A stretch of 17,217 bases of DNA from CAYYYG01 sp964476135 (GTDB lineage: Bacteria; Patescibacteriota; Microgenomatia; UBA1406; GWC2-37-13): assembly GCA_964476135.1 (NCBI GenBank), contig CAYYYG010000026.1, positions 1-17,217 on the forward strand, in the 5' to 3' direction. How positions within the stretch are numbered: the first letter of the stretch is position 1; each line of letters starts with the position of its first letter. Under the pieces are notes generated by a model that saw only the letters and a program-made list of their open reading frames with translations, was not told where the DNA came from and did no database searches. Below, piece after piece: positions 6,710 through 14,784 of the stretch. A program made the translations under genes and the position numbers.

Positions 6710-7817
6710 TTCTCGATTCTCGACTTATAATTTCATACATAAAATCTTCTATTCGTGACACAACCGACTCCCAGGAATAACGCCTGGCAAGCTCCCTCGC
6801 TTTAAGACGCATTCTGGAGTTGGTTTCCGGGGTGCAGGCTTCGATTAATAGCTTACCATAAGATTCCGTATCGAATGGCGGAGCTTTAATGGCTGCCTCC
6901 CGACCCATCCAGGCCGACTCGGGAAGATCAAAGGCTACAATCGGCAGGCCGGCGCCAAGCGCCTCAAGGGCCCAGAGTGACAATTCATCGTGGCGTGAAG
7001 GAAAAGCCACGCAAACAGTCCGCGACATAACGTCGAGTTTCTGTTTTCCGTAGAGACCACCGGACATCTTAACTTTATCACTCAGATTAAGACTGCCGAT
7101 TAGGTCTTCGATTTTTTTCTTGTCCGGCCCGTGTCCGGCTATGAGAAGTGGGTAATGGATTTTGTCCTTAACCGATGCATATGCCTCAAGTAGTAAATCA
7201 ATTCCTTTCTGAGAGATATCGAATCGGCTCAGAAACAAAATATACTCGGGTTTCTGAGGGAGAAGATTCAAATACTCCTCGCCCACCCCCTGAGGTACTA
7301 TTTTTGTCACAATTTTTGGGTTCATTTTTTTTATTTTAGCTTCATCCACCTCTGAATACGGCATAACGTATTTATAAAATTTCACGCCAAAACGCTCGAT
7401 ATAATGAAAAGGGATACCATATTTCCGGGAAAATTCCTCCGCGTTGAACATGGAAGGCAGAACCACGACCGGCGATCGGGAAAAAATCGGAGAAAAAAGC
7501 GTCGAAATTGGCGCCGTAAAACATTCGACAATGATGTCGCATTTCAGGCGCATAACGGTAAATGGCAGTACAAGAATGTAAATAAAATTATTTAGCTTGA
7601 TGTTTTTCGTACCGATTCCGATATGACGAAATTCAATCCCTTCTTCAATCCGATCTTTATAGCCCGGGTAACGTGATGATATAACCGTCACTTTATGACC
7701 TTTTTTAACCATCCGCCGCGCTACCTCGTAAGTTGCCTGTGCCTGACCGGCAGCAAGAAGCGGGTTGCGGATATCGTCAAAATCAAGATAAACAATATTT
7801 AATTTATTTTTCTGCAT
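6702..7817 (-). CDS. Family 4 (GT-B) glycosyltransferase
   Basis: 371 residues with the two Rossmann domains of a GT-B enzyme. The N-terminal acceptor domain begins NIVYLDFDDIRNPLLAAGQAQ, with a glycine loop followed by a helix. A hydrophobic patch at about 77-90 could touch the membrane. The C-terminal donor domain starts near 190: ILFLSRFDISQKGIDLLLEAY (from 193), AGHGPD (227-232) and the EX7E motif Glu278...Glu285 in ELSLWALEALGAG. It is a retaining glycosyltransferase using a nucleotide sugar, probably acting on a lipid-linked glycan in this operon. It starts 6 nt after the flippase stop and overlaps the isomerase start by 8 bp. The donor sugar is unknown; the amino sugar made by its neighbours is one possibility. 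Confidence 0.92.
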   Translation of the reverse strand: MQKNKLNIVYLDFDDIRNPLLAAGQAQATYEVARRMVKKGHKVTVISSRYPGYKDRIEEGIEFRHIGIGTKNIKLNNFIYILVLPFTVMRLKCDIIVECFTAPISTLFSPIFSRSPVVVLPSMFNAEEFSRKYGIPFHYIERFGVKFYKYVMPYSEVDEAKIKKMNPKIVTKIVPQGVGEEYLNLLPQKPEYILFLSRFDISQKGIDLLLEAYASVKDKIHYPLLIAGHGPDKKKIEDLIGSLNLSDKVKMSGGLYGKQKLDVMSRTVCVAFPSRHDELSLWALEALGAGLPIVAFDLPESAWMGREAAIKAPPFDTESYGKLLIEACTPETNSRMRLKARELARRYSWESVVSRIEDFMYEIISRESRNG

Positions 7818-7823
7818 ATCTGA

Positions 7824-9077
7824 TTAAAATTTTTTCATGATCAAATTACTAAGCTGCACTTTCTGCTCGTATAAAAACAGGAAAAACATCGAAATAAAAT
7901 TATATACGCTGACGGCAACCATTACCCAGACAACCTGACTTAGATCATCGTGAAAATTTGCAATCAGCAAAAACTGCAGAAATGACGTCAGTACACTCAC
8001 TTTGGCAAACAGGTATTTTTCTTTCGCCTGCAAAAACGACACTATCGGCTGAGTCGATGTGAAAACAGCCATTGCAAATACATAAGTCGGCAACAATGGC
8101 ATTATAGCAAAGGCTTTATCCTTAAACATGAGAGGCAGAATATACTTACCAAGTAATACAAGTCCAGCCAAAGCGCCAAACGAAAAAATTGCCGTTGCTG
8201 CGAATAATGTAATAAATGTCTTGCCGCTACTCTTATTGGCTCCCCTATTATGTGATACCAGTGGAATCATGAGAGGTGCAAGCAGGGATCCGAAGAAATA
8301 TGTCATTTTTCCGATCAGAGAAATCAGTCCGTATTGGCCAGCTGCAACGGGAGAAAGGTAATGTTTGACCAGCAACACATCGAAGCTGAGAAAAGTAATA
8401 ACCGGTATTCCGCTTATTAAAGAATTCAGGAAAAATCTATTGTTAAATTTTTTGTCTGTTTGTTGAATTTCTGAGGCATTTATTTTTTGGGAAAAATACC
8501 AGCCTAATAACGTCTCCATCGACAAGGAAAACGGAATCGCAAGGAAAGCATATCTAGAAAAACCGGTCGCGATAAGAGTTGAGGCCGCAATAAATCGACT
8601 AACCGCCTCGGTGACGTTTCTCGCTGAGATCTTTCCGAATGCTATCGTACCCTTCAAAAATCCGGAAAAATTAGCGCTTAAGACATAAATTAACCATATG
8701 GGAGCAAACGATAGAACGATATAAGGGGTGCGAGTGTGGAAAAAAGCCGAAAGAAATGGTGAAGCAATAACCCAAATCACGGTCGCGATTATACCATAGA
8801 CTACCGTTTTTCTGATGATGAAATTAAAATATCCTTTTGCATACTCCGCGTTATGCTTTCCGTAAAGTGAGGCAATCGTGTGTCCGATTGTTTCGGAATA
8901 GCATCCAAGCGGTATGGAAACTATATAGAGCAAACTCGTATAAAAAGTCAGTTCGCCGAAGTCAACGATTGAAAGTGTTTTTCCAAGGTATAGATTAAGG
9001 GCAAGATTTATAAGATTAGCGATTACCGCGCCTCCCATAAGTGCCAATCCTCCCAGATATAATTTCCGCTTATTCAT
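7824..9077 (-). CDS. Wzx-like polysaccharide flippase (MOP superfamily)
   Basis: 417 residues, almost entirely hydrophobic, with about 12 predicted membrane segments (roughly 8-31, 40-60, 88-110, 117-140, 155-170, 175-195, 217-235, 246-272, 290-312, 322-345, 355-375 and 380-406). The opening GGLALMGGAVIANLINLALN followed by a FGELTFYTSLLYIVSIP region is typical of O-antigen/teichoic-acid flippases of the MOP (MATE-related) exporter superfamily. It is predicted to move undecaprenyl-linked oligosaccharide to the outer face of the membrane. It is the first gene of the glycan operon and is preceded by a promoter in a 101-bp AT-rich gap. The start lies directly next to an inverted repeat. Closest families are Wzx/RfbX; the exact substrate is unknown. 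Confidence 0.9.
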   Translation of the reverse strand: MNKRKLYLGGLALMGGAVIANLINLALNLYLGKTLSIVDFGELTFYTSLLYIVSIPLGCYSETIGHTIASLYGKHNAEYAKGYFNFIIRKTVVYGIIATVIWVIASPFLSAFFHTRTPYIVLSFAPIWLIYVLSANFSGFLKGTIAFGKISARNVTEAVSRFIAASTLIATGFSRYAFLAIPFSLSMETLLGWYFSQKINASEIQQTDKKFNNRFFLNSLISGIPVITFLSFDVLLVKHYLSPVAAGQYGLISLIGKMTYFFGSLLAPLMIPLVSHNRGANKSSGKTFITLFAATAIFSFGALAGLVLLGKYILPLMFKDKAFAIMPLLPTYVFAMAVFTSTQPIVSFLQAKEKYLFAKVSVLTSFLQFLLIANFHDDLSQVVWVMVAVSVYNFISMFFLFLYEQKVQLSNLIMKKF

Positions 9078-9149
9078 TATTTAGACAATAAAATATACTA
9101 TAAGACTATTAATTATACATTATAATCAGCAGATTTTATAGTCTAAATA
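9078..9149. repeat. 17-bp near-perfect inverted repeat at the flippase promoter
   Basis: The left arm 9078-9094 (tatttagacaataaaat) and the right arm 9133-9149 (attttatagtctaaata) are complementary at 16 of 17 positions, with 38 nt between them. The left arm touches the flippase start codon and the right arm covers the -35. A second, perfect 6-bp inverted repeat (9112-9117 and 9121-9126) lies in the loop over the two -10 hexamers. It could be an operator, a structured leader in read-through RNA, or a remnant of a small palindromic element. Confidence 0.65.
9119..9147 (-). promoter_or_regulatory. Sigma-70-type promoter of the glycan operon
   Basis: On the minus strand there is TTTAGA (9147-9142) as a 4/6-match -35, a spacer of exactly 17 nt, and TATAAT (9124-9119) as a perfect -10. 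Transcription would start near 9111, giving a leader of about 34 nt before the flippase ATG at 9077. A second TATAAT (9117-9112) lies 1 nt further downstream. It sits in the only sizeable gap between units 1 and 2, which supports a new transcription unit starting here. Confidence 0.6.
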
Positions 9150-9178
9150 TCGTCAGAACAACGTATTTGACATATAAA

Positions 9179-9724
9179 CTAACTCAAATATTTACGAAGC
9201 TCGCTCAGTGCGTGTGCTCTCATTGAAACTTTGTCTTTATAGATCGGCTCCAGCTGACTCCAGGTGCGATCAAATCCGGTAGGAATAAATATCGGATCCC
9301 AACCAAAAGCCATCTTGCCCAGTGGTTTTTCCGAGATTTTTCCAGTCATTGAACCGGTAAAAATTTTGAGGTTTTGGCCGTCAAAAAATGCATATGCGAC
9401 AGTAGCAATCGCCTCTCTTTGAGGATCCGGATCTATCAACCTGCACAAACCCTCATTACCGATCTCCTGCAAAAACCACTTGACAAGTGTGCCGGGCAGT
9501 CTGCCAAACGACTTGAATTCTAAAGATACATCCTCAACAAATACAGGTTTACCGACGACTGCATAGGCGGCCCTGACTTTTTCACTGACAATCCGACCAA
9601 GATCAAGAGATTGAACTTCCGGAAGATCAATGTCACGGTAATCGAAAGGAATCCGAAAGTATCTGCGGACAACTTCCAATTTTGCCTTATTACCAGTAAT
9701 AAATGTGAGACTGTCGTACTTCAT
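9179..9724 (-). CDS. rdgB: XTP/dITP diphosphatase (ITPA/RdgB family)
   Basis: 181 residues, full length for the HAM1/RdgB/ITPA family. Motifs in order are FITGNKAKLEVV (8-19, triphosphate loop), VEDVSLEF (63-70, metal-binding acidic residues), LPGTLVKWFL (76-85), FGWDPIF (140-146, base pocket) and SMRAHAL (167-173). The enzyme hydrolyses dITP, ITP and XTP to monophosphates plus pyrophosphate, keeping deaminated purines out of DNA and RNA. The LPG.LVKWFL stretch and short length look closer to archaeal/eukaryotic ITPA than to E. coli RdgB. It is the last gene of unit 1, 12 nt after the helicase stop. The symbol is by family function, not by close similarity to the E. coli protein. Confidence 0.93.
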   Translation of the reverse strand: MKYDSLTFITGNKAKLEVVRRYFRIPFDYRDIDLPEVQSLDLGRIVSEKVRAAYAVVGKPVFVEDVSLEFKSFGRLPGTLVKWFLQEIGNEGLCRLIDPDPQREAIATVAYAFFDGQNLKIFTGSMTGKISEKPLGKMAFGWDPIFIPTGFDRTWSQLEPIYKDKVSMRAHALSELRKYLS

Positions 9725-9736
9725 AGCAATATGATA

Positions 9737-11491
9737 TCAAAATAATTTCATCTGACTGCGCTTGTCCCTTTCCCTGATACGTCTTTGTTCTATCCGTGGT
9801 GATTCCGGATCCGATATTACTTCAGCGCTAGTAGCAATAAGCCTAGTGAATCTTGAGTGTTTCGCCGTACGGACATTTCTGTTTCTTGTTCGAGTGAAAA
9901 TAAGATGATCACGGGCGCGCGTTGCGGCAACATAAAGTAGACGCTTTTCTTCTTCGATGTCGGCCGGATGGGTTTTTGTTCCTAAAGACGGTATTATACC
10001 TTCTTCAAAACCTACAATAAAAACCACCTTAAATTCCAGCCCTTTTGCGGCGTGTATCGTGAGGAGAGTAACCTTGTCGACCGCTGGATCATAGTATTCA
10101 CGCGCAGACAAATAGTCAAAATGTGCCAGCGACCTCTGCAAACCATCATCATATGAATCGAATGGTAAAAAAATCTGGCGAAACTGCAGCCAGTCATATT
10201 TACGTTCTCCATCGGCCTTTTCAATAAGCTCCAGTTTACAAGTGTGTATTATGCGGTCTATAATTTCTCCTGTTTTAAGTTTTTGCACACGACAGTCAGT
10301 AATTACCTTTTCAACTAGTGAAGTTGGGACCGCATCTAATCGGGAAAAGTCGACATTTGAAAAATGCAACGGATCGGCAATGGCCCGCATGCATGAAATC
10401 ATAAACTGTATATCGGGTTGTAGAAATGGTGAACCTTCACCAATTACCTGACAGGGAATGCCGCAGTCGGAAAATAACCGTAAAATCGGACGGCGTAAAT
10501 AATGAGCGCGATAAACCACTGCGATCTCCGACATCCTGATAGGTTCGATAAATGAGTGACCGGCGGCAGTTAAAAGGTCTGTCCCGCCTAGGTATGAGTT
10601 AACTTCTCGCAGTATAAATGATGCCTCTGTTTTCTCATCGAGAGTTTCTATGATATGTACGCATCCTTCATCTTTTCGGTATGGGACGAGTGGTTTTTTT
10701 TCCGGAAATAAGCCTTCGGCACAGCGGACAATTTGAGGCACGGAGCGGAAATTTTCTTCAAGACTCAAACTGTTTACGGAAGGAAATTCCGATATTACTT
10801 TCCTGAAGGTGTCGGATCCTGCACCACGAAATCCGTATATCGATTGAAAAGGATCGCCGATTGCAAAAAGACTCGATCCCGTTTGCAAAAAGAGCTTGAG
10901 AAATTCATATTGTAGTTCGCTCGTATCCTGAAACTCATCTACCAAAATGTGACTGAATTTTTCGGAAATCGCTTTCCCTTCTGCGGATTTTAGTAAGTCG
11001 ATTGCCTGCAGGATAAGATCTTCAAAATCCAGTTTATTTTTTGCCGTAACAAAATCATTATATTTTCGCACAACCGGATCACAAACTCCACCGCAGGCGC
11101 GGTTTTTTTGCCTACTTATATGCAAGGCGACATCTTTCATTCCTTCTTGTGACATTGACTTGAATATTTCCGCTCGATCTTTATCCGACAAAAGTGAAAA
11201 GGTCCGCTCCGATTCGGTTAGTAAATAAGAGGCGAAGGCATGAATTGTTCCGATGAAAGGCATGTGTAAACAGGTCGATATTTGCAGTCTCTCCGCAAGC
11301 TCCGCTGCTGCTTTTTTCGTAAAAGTTACCGCACATATTTTTTCGGGAGGAATTTTTTGCTTGTTTAGTAAGTGCAAAATTCTACTGATTAAAGTGTGAG
11401 TTTTGCCGGTACCCGGTCCGGCCGATATGAGTGTGATTTGACCGCCAATTTCAATAGCCTTTCTTTGCGATGGGCTTAAATTTTCTGACAT
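9737..11491 (-). CDS. UvrD/Rep-family SF1A DNA helicase
   Basis: 584 residues with the SF1A helicase motifs: LSPSQRKAI with Q-motif Gln9, Walker A SAGPGTGKT (23-31), TFTKKAA (56-62, motif Ia), GTIHAFA (81-87), DEFQD (185-189, Walker B), GDPFQSIYGFRGA (212-224, motif III), LEENFR (244-249, motif IV), TIHAAKGLEF (478-487) and VAATRA (521-526, motif VI). It is shorter than E. coli UvrD (720 aa), mainly through reduced 1B/2B regions. It is a 3'-5' ATP-dependent translocase in repair or replication restart. The protein ends in SQMKLF, resembling the clamp-binding pentapeptide QLSLF. A TATAAT (11497-11502, minus strand) lies 5 nt before the ATG and might drive a leaderless transcript. It starts 17 nt after the surface-protein stop. 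Confidence 0.93.
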   Translation of the reverse strand: MSENLSPSQRKAIEIGGQITLISAGPGTGKTHTLISRILHLLNKQKIPPEKICAVTFTKKAAAELAERLQISTCLHMPFIGTIHAFASYLLTESERTFSLLSDKDRAEIFKSMSQEGMKDVALHISRQKNRACGGVCDPVVRKYNDFVTAKNKLDFEDLILQAIDLLKSAEGKAISEKFSHILVDEFQDTSELQYEFLKLFLQTGSSLFAIGDPFQSIYGFRGAGSDTFRKVISEFPSVNSLSLEENFRSVPQIVRCAEGLFPEKKPLVPYRKDEGCVHIIETLDEKTEASFILREVNSYLGGTDLLTAAGHSFIEPIRMSEIAVVYRAHYLRRPILRLFSDCGIPCQVIGEGSPFLQPDIQFMISCMRAIADPLHFSNVDFSRLDAVPTSLVEKVITDCRVQKLKTGEIIDRIIHTCKLELIEKADGERKYDWLQFRQIFLPFDSYDDGLQRSLAHFDYLSAREYYDPAVDKVTLLTIHAAKGLEFKVVFIVGFEEGIIPSLGTKTHPADIEEEKRLLYVAATRARDHLIFTRTRNRNVRTAKHSRFTRLIATSAEVISDPESPRIEQRRIRERDKRSQMKLF

Positions 11492-11508
11492 AGCACATTA
11501 TATCCCAA

Positions 11509-14500
11509 TCATTTTTTACCGAACATAAATGCAGCAACGACAAGGGCTAAAATTATGCCACCTGCAGCTATTACGAGCGGTGAAACCGGCGCAGCGGGTG
11601 TGCTTGGCAAGCCACCTCCCCCACCTCCACCGCCACCCCCACCACCGCCTCCTCCACCTCCCGGCGGATTAGGCGGAACGGCTATATTGATAGTAGCACT
11701 GGACTGTCCGTTAGCACCAACAATACTAAACCTTATCAGAATGGGCAAATTAACTGCATTGGCAATTGTTGTCGTGTAGTAATTCCATGGATAGGGCGTC
11801 GCTCCGTCCAGCCTTGTTTGCCAGGTAGCGCCACCATCAATACTTATTTCCAATTTCGGGTAACCGGAGGTGATCGGATCCCATGTTATGGTAATCCGCT
11901 CCAGCTGATTACCTATCTGCGTGCGGATTACCGGGTTTGGAGGCATCGCTGGGTTTGAAGGATTGCCCCCTCCTGGTGGGAACGGGGTCGGGGTTGGAAG
12001 AACACCACCAGAAAATGCCGGACACAGATTACATACGAAAGATGATTGCGGTGCCGGTTGCGACCAACAGAAAGTCGAGCCACCCGGGAAACCGGCGCCA
12101 CCTCCAGTGGTTGCACATAAGTACGGATTTCTGATATCACAGCTCGTACAATTTATCTGTGGTAAAACCGGAGGCGCAGCAACCGGAGTGGGTGTTAATA
12201 GCGAACACTTCAAAGGATACACCGTATCGAAGAAAAACTTCTTGCCCGGATAAGTTTCGCAGGTCATGCGAGGATCAGCACAAGTAAAGCCAGGCCGACA
12301 ACCCATACCGACACAATCTCCACAATACTCAAAAAGAGTAGCATTTCCGTCTGTACAATGCTGCGTACCATAACATTGTAAAAGCGCTGTGGTAGGTATT
12401 AAGGTCGGGGTTGGGGTCGCTACGCCAGGAGGCATTGGAGTTGGCGTTGGGGAGATGAGTGAAAAATTAGTAAGACACATGGGTGCTGAAGCAGCACCGG
12501 CGGTCCCACAAGAGTCGATAGGAGTAATCCTAAAACATGGATTAGTATATATGTCTGCAATATATGTAGTAAATGTAGTACTCGTATAATTATTGGCAGC
12601 AACACTCCAATTAACCATATTGTCGGTCGAATACTCGACACTGTAGCTAACTGGAGTTGTCGCCGCTGTATTTTGCCAATCAACCTTAAATACGTTTGTT
12701 GCAGGCAATGTCGTACCGTTAGGATTTTTGACTATATTGGTAATATTTGGAGCAGATAAAGGAGTGCAGGCCGAAGCTTGCTGATAATGCCACCATAGAT
12801 CTATAAATCCACCGGACGGACATCTTATTGTCCTGGTTGTCGAACTAACCAGGCTTGGATCAAGCTGATTATGACAATCAGTTTTGTTTATACACAACGT
12901 AGATGAAACTGAATAACCGTTCGCAACCGAAGCCGTTAAAGTATAGTCGGCATTTCCGGGCACACTAAAAGAATATGGATTCGCTCCTGAAGAGTAAGAT
13001 ATGGTTCCAAGAGTATTGTTTGCTGCGATATTGAACTGAGCTACCTGCGCATTCTGCACGGGATCGTTATTCCAAACCGATTTATATCCTTGTATCGTAC
13101 ATGAAGTGAGAGTTCCTGAGGCGGTTACTGTAGTTGTCGCCGGAATTCCCGCACCACAAGGACCGGATGTTTCGATAGTAATCGCATAAACATGCCCGTC
13201 CTGGAAAACATAGGGCGTTGTGGTTGCGGTAACTCCATTGATACACACATCTCCGGGGAACGGCGCGAGCGCACAGTCGTTATTAAATCTCGCTTCTGTG
13301 TTATTTATACCAAGATCATTAATCTTAATATTATAAGTAGTCACACCAACCGGAGCCGTCCAGGATATACTGTATGGACTGACACTCGCGGTTACGATAT
13401 TTCCTTGCGGGGTAATAAATCTTGGTGCTGCGGGTGGCGAACAGGTTGTTGGCGTAGCCGGAGGAACCGTCGTAACCGGAGGTCCGCTTGTTGGGGTGGG
13501 CGCTGTAACATTACTGACAACAAATGGAGCACTCCTTGTTTCTTTAGTAACACAGGATGCCGGCGCGCCGGAACTATGGTGCCCGACCATAACATAAGTT
13601 CCCGGGGCAGATGCGCCAACGCATGGAATGGTTACATGATTCGCAGTCACCTGAATTCCCGTCAAGGGGCAACTGAAACCTGGCGCAAATACGCCAGGTT
13701 GTCCGGCAACTTCCATAGAACAAGTAAGCCCCGCCTGCGTCACTTTAGTCGAATCATAGTCGTACGAACAATCAAAAATACCATTTAATTCCGAAGCTCC
13801 CGGACCGACAGATATATTATTAAAACAGTCGCCACCGGTAGCCACACCACCGCTCACCGTAAGAAGCCCTTTTACATCCGGTGCACGACATGTAGCAGGT
13901 GTCGTTTCGCCTGCGGTGTTGTTAGGATCAAGATACCCTACAACATCATAAGTTCCGGCGATCGAAGGCGCCGTACAGTTGAAATTAACCCGGTTGCCTG
14001 TCGTGTTTGAATAAGTACATCCTACTCCGCCGCCTGTGACCACCTGACCATTCTGCAGTATGGCACAATTAAGATTCGCCCCGGAAAGTGGAGGACTCGT
14101 TATTGCATATGAACAACTGAAATTGCCACCGGCTCCGACACTGAACGGATTGACTTGAATTGAAGAGAAGCAATCATACTGTCCTGCAGCAGGTGTAGGA
14201 GTAAAAATCACAGATCGACAAGCGAGCGAACATTGCTGCTGAGAACGACCCGCCACTTGAGTACAAGTTGCCAAACAGTTGGGAGTGTTGGGTGGGTATG
14301 CTACCGTAACTGTCACTGGCTGTGATCCTTCCCATTGAGCTGATGTTGTATTGTATGCGTACACCTTAACAACATATGATGATCCGGGTATAAATCCGTT
14401 ATGAGTATATGATCTTGTATTGTTATAAAAATACAGACAGGGCTCACTGCCCGTTGCCCCGCAAGGGACGTTATTATCTTCGAATAACCTGTCTATGGTA

Positions 14501-14754
14501 AGATTAAAGTCGGTAACGCATGCGTTAGCAGTCCATGAAATGATTTGTGAGGGATCAATTAAACCAGACATGGGTTGATTGATAATAACATTAGTCACAC
14601 CACATGCCTGAGCGTTAGTGCGCTTCGCCGCTCCCCCCTTCAATACAGAGAGAGAATAAGAGAGTCCTATGACAGAACCTACTATTAGAGCAACAACAAG
14701 CCCGACAGATAAAAAACCACCCCGACGGATTTTTTTCGGTATAAAATATGGCAT
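11509..14754 (-). CDS. Large membrane-anchored surface protein with FN3-like and Cys-rich domains
   Basis: I chose the ATG at 14754 (1081 aa); an in-frame TTG at 14772 gives 1087 aa, and the positions below use that longer form. A basic N-terminus (KKIRR) is followed by a TM or signal segment (20-44). FN3/Ig-like beta domains lie at about 60-160, 445-552, 672-768 and 947-1033. Two tandem six-cysteine domains lie at about 201-308 and 316-420, and Cys-rich patches at 800-856 and 874-917. Thr-Pro linkers separate them (192-195, 425-443, 775-795, 926-932). Residues 1038-1054 are 17 consecutive glycines, then a C-terminal TM (1066-1084) ends in GKK. There is no LPXTG motif. The layout fits a stalk-like surface protein, perhaps an adhesin; ligand and function are unknown. 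It sits between EndoQ and the helicase, an unexpected place. Confidence 0.85.
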   Translation of the reverse strand: MPYFIPKKIRRGGFLSVGLVVALIVGSVIGLSYSLSVLKGGAAKRTNAQACGVTNVIINQPMSGLIDPSQIISWTANACVTDFNLTIDRLFEDNNVPCGATGSEPCLYFYNNTRSYTHNGFIPGSSYVVKVYAYNTTSAQWEGSQPVTVTVAYPPNTPNCLATCTQVAGRSQQQCSLACRSVIFTPTPAAGQYDCFSSIQVNPFSVGAGGNFSCSYAITSPPLSGANLNCAILQNGQVVTGGGVGCTYSNTTGNRVNFNCTAPSIAGTYDVVGYLDPNNTAGETTPATCRAPDVKGLLTVSGGVATGGDCFNNISVGPGASELNGIFDCSYDYDSTKVTQAGLTCSMEVAGQPGVFAPGFSCPLTGIQVTANHVTIPCVGASAPGTYVMVGHHSSGAPASCVTKETRSAPFVVSNVTAPTPTSGPPVTTVPPATPTTCSPPAAPRFITPQGNIVTASVSPYSISWTAPVGVTTYNIKINDLGINNTEARFNNDCALAPFPGDVCINGVTATTTPYVFQDGHVYAITIETSGPCGAGIPATTTVTASGTLTSCTIQGYKSVWNNDPVQNAQVAQFNIAANNTLGTISYSSGANPYSFSVPGNADYTLTASVANGYSVSSTLCINKTDCHNQLDPSLVSSTTRTIRCPSGGFIDLWWHYQQASACTPLSAPNITNIVKNPNGTTLPATNVFKVDWQNTAATTPVSYSVEYSTDNMVNWSVAANNYTSTTFTTYIADIYTNPCFRITPIDSCGTAGAASAPMCLTNFSLISPTPTPMPPGVATPTPTLIPTTALLQCYGTQHCTDGNATLFEYCGDCVGMGCRPGFTCADPRMTCETYPGKKFFFDTVYPLKCSLLTPTPVAAPPVLPQINCTSCDIRNPYLCATTGGGAGFPGGSTFCWSQPAPQSSFVCNLCPAFSGGVLPTPTPFPPGGGNPSNPAMPPNPVIRTQIGNQLERITITWDPITSGYPKLEISIDGGATWQTRLDGATPYPWNYYTTTIANAVNLPILIRFSIVGANGQSSATINIAVPPNPPGGGGGGGGGGGGGGGGGLPSTPAAPVSPLVIAAGGIILALVVAAFMFGKK
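11611..11661 (-). repeat. 17-residue glycine run near the C-terminus of the surface protein
   Basis: Seventeen glycine codons in a row, mixed as 7 GGT, 5 GGA, 3 GGC and 2 GGG, directly before the C-terminal membrane anchor. The mixed codons show that the tract is not a recent simple-triplet expansion. A flexible hinge or wall-spanning spacer is the likely role. Confidence 0.85.
13513..14172 (-). repeat. Tandem duplication of a six-cysteine Ig-like domain (protein level)
   Basis: Two consecutive units of about 105 residues in the surface protein share the pattern DCF..I.V.P, then F.CSY, a later L.C, G..C, C, a GTY..VG strand and a final Cys. Cysteines are at 201/220/236/252/266/295 and 316/335/351/368/384/407 (long-form numbering), so spacings are 19/16/16/14/29 and 19/16/17/16/23. 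The even number suggests three disulfides per unit in an exported protein. The nucleotide sequences have diverged, so this is an old duplication. Confidence 0.7.
13677..13700. repeat. Perfect 9-bp GC-rich inverted repeat inside the surface-protein gene
   Basis: aacctggcg (13677-13685), a 6-nt loop and cgccaggtt (13692-13700) pair perfectly. It encodes the near-palindromic peptide QPGVFAPG in the second six-Cys domain. No T-run follows on the coding strand, so it is not a standard terminator. It may be chance or a local translation-pausing hairpin. Confidence 0.5.
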
Positions 14755-14784
14755 AGAGTACTCAAGATTCAATGTACCAAAAAT

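Noticed and set aside
11555..11779. Plus-strand frame encoding a proline run
   Set aside because: It is the exact antisense of the 17-Gly tract of the surface protein, and the minus-strand protein has a coherent domain layout and membrane anchor.
13192..13788. Plus-strand open frame of 198 codons rich in Arg, Cys and Trp
   Set aside because: It lies antisense to the surface protein; composition is an artefact of Gly/Thr/Pro/Ala codons read backwards.
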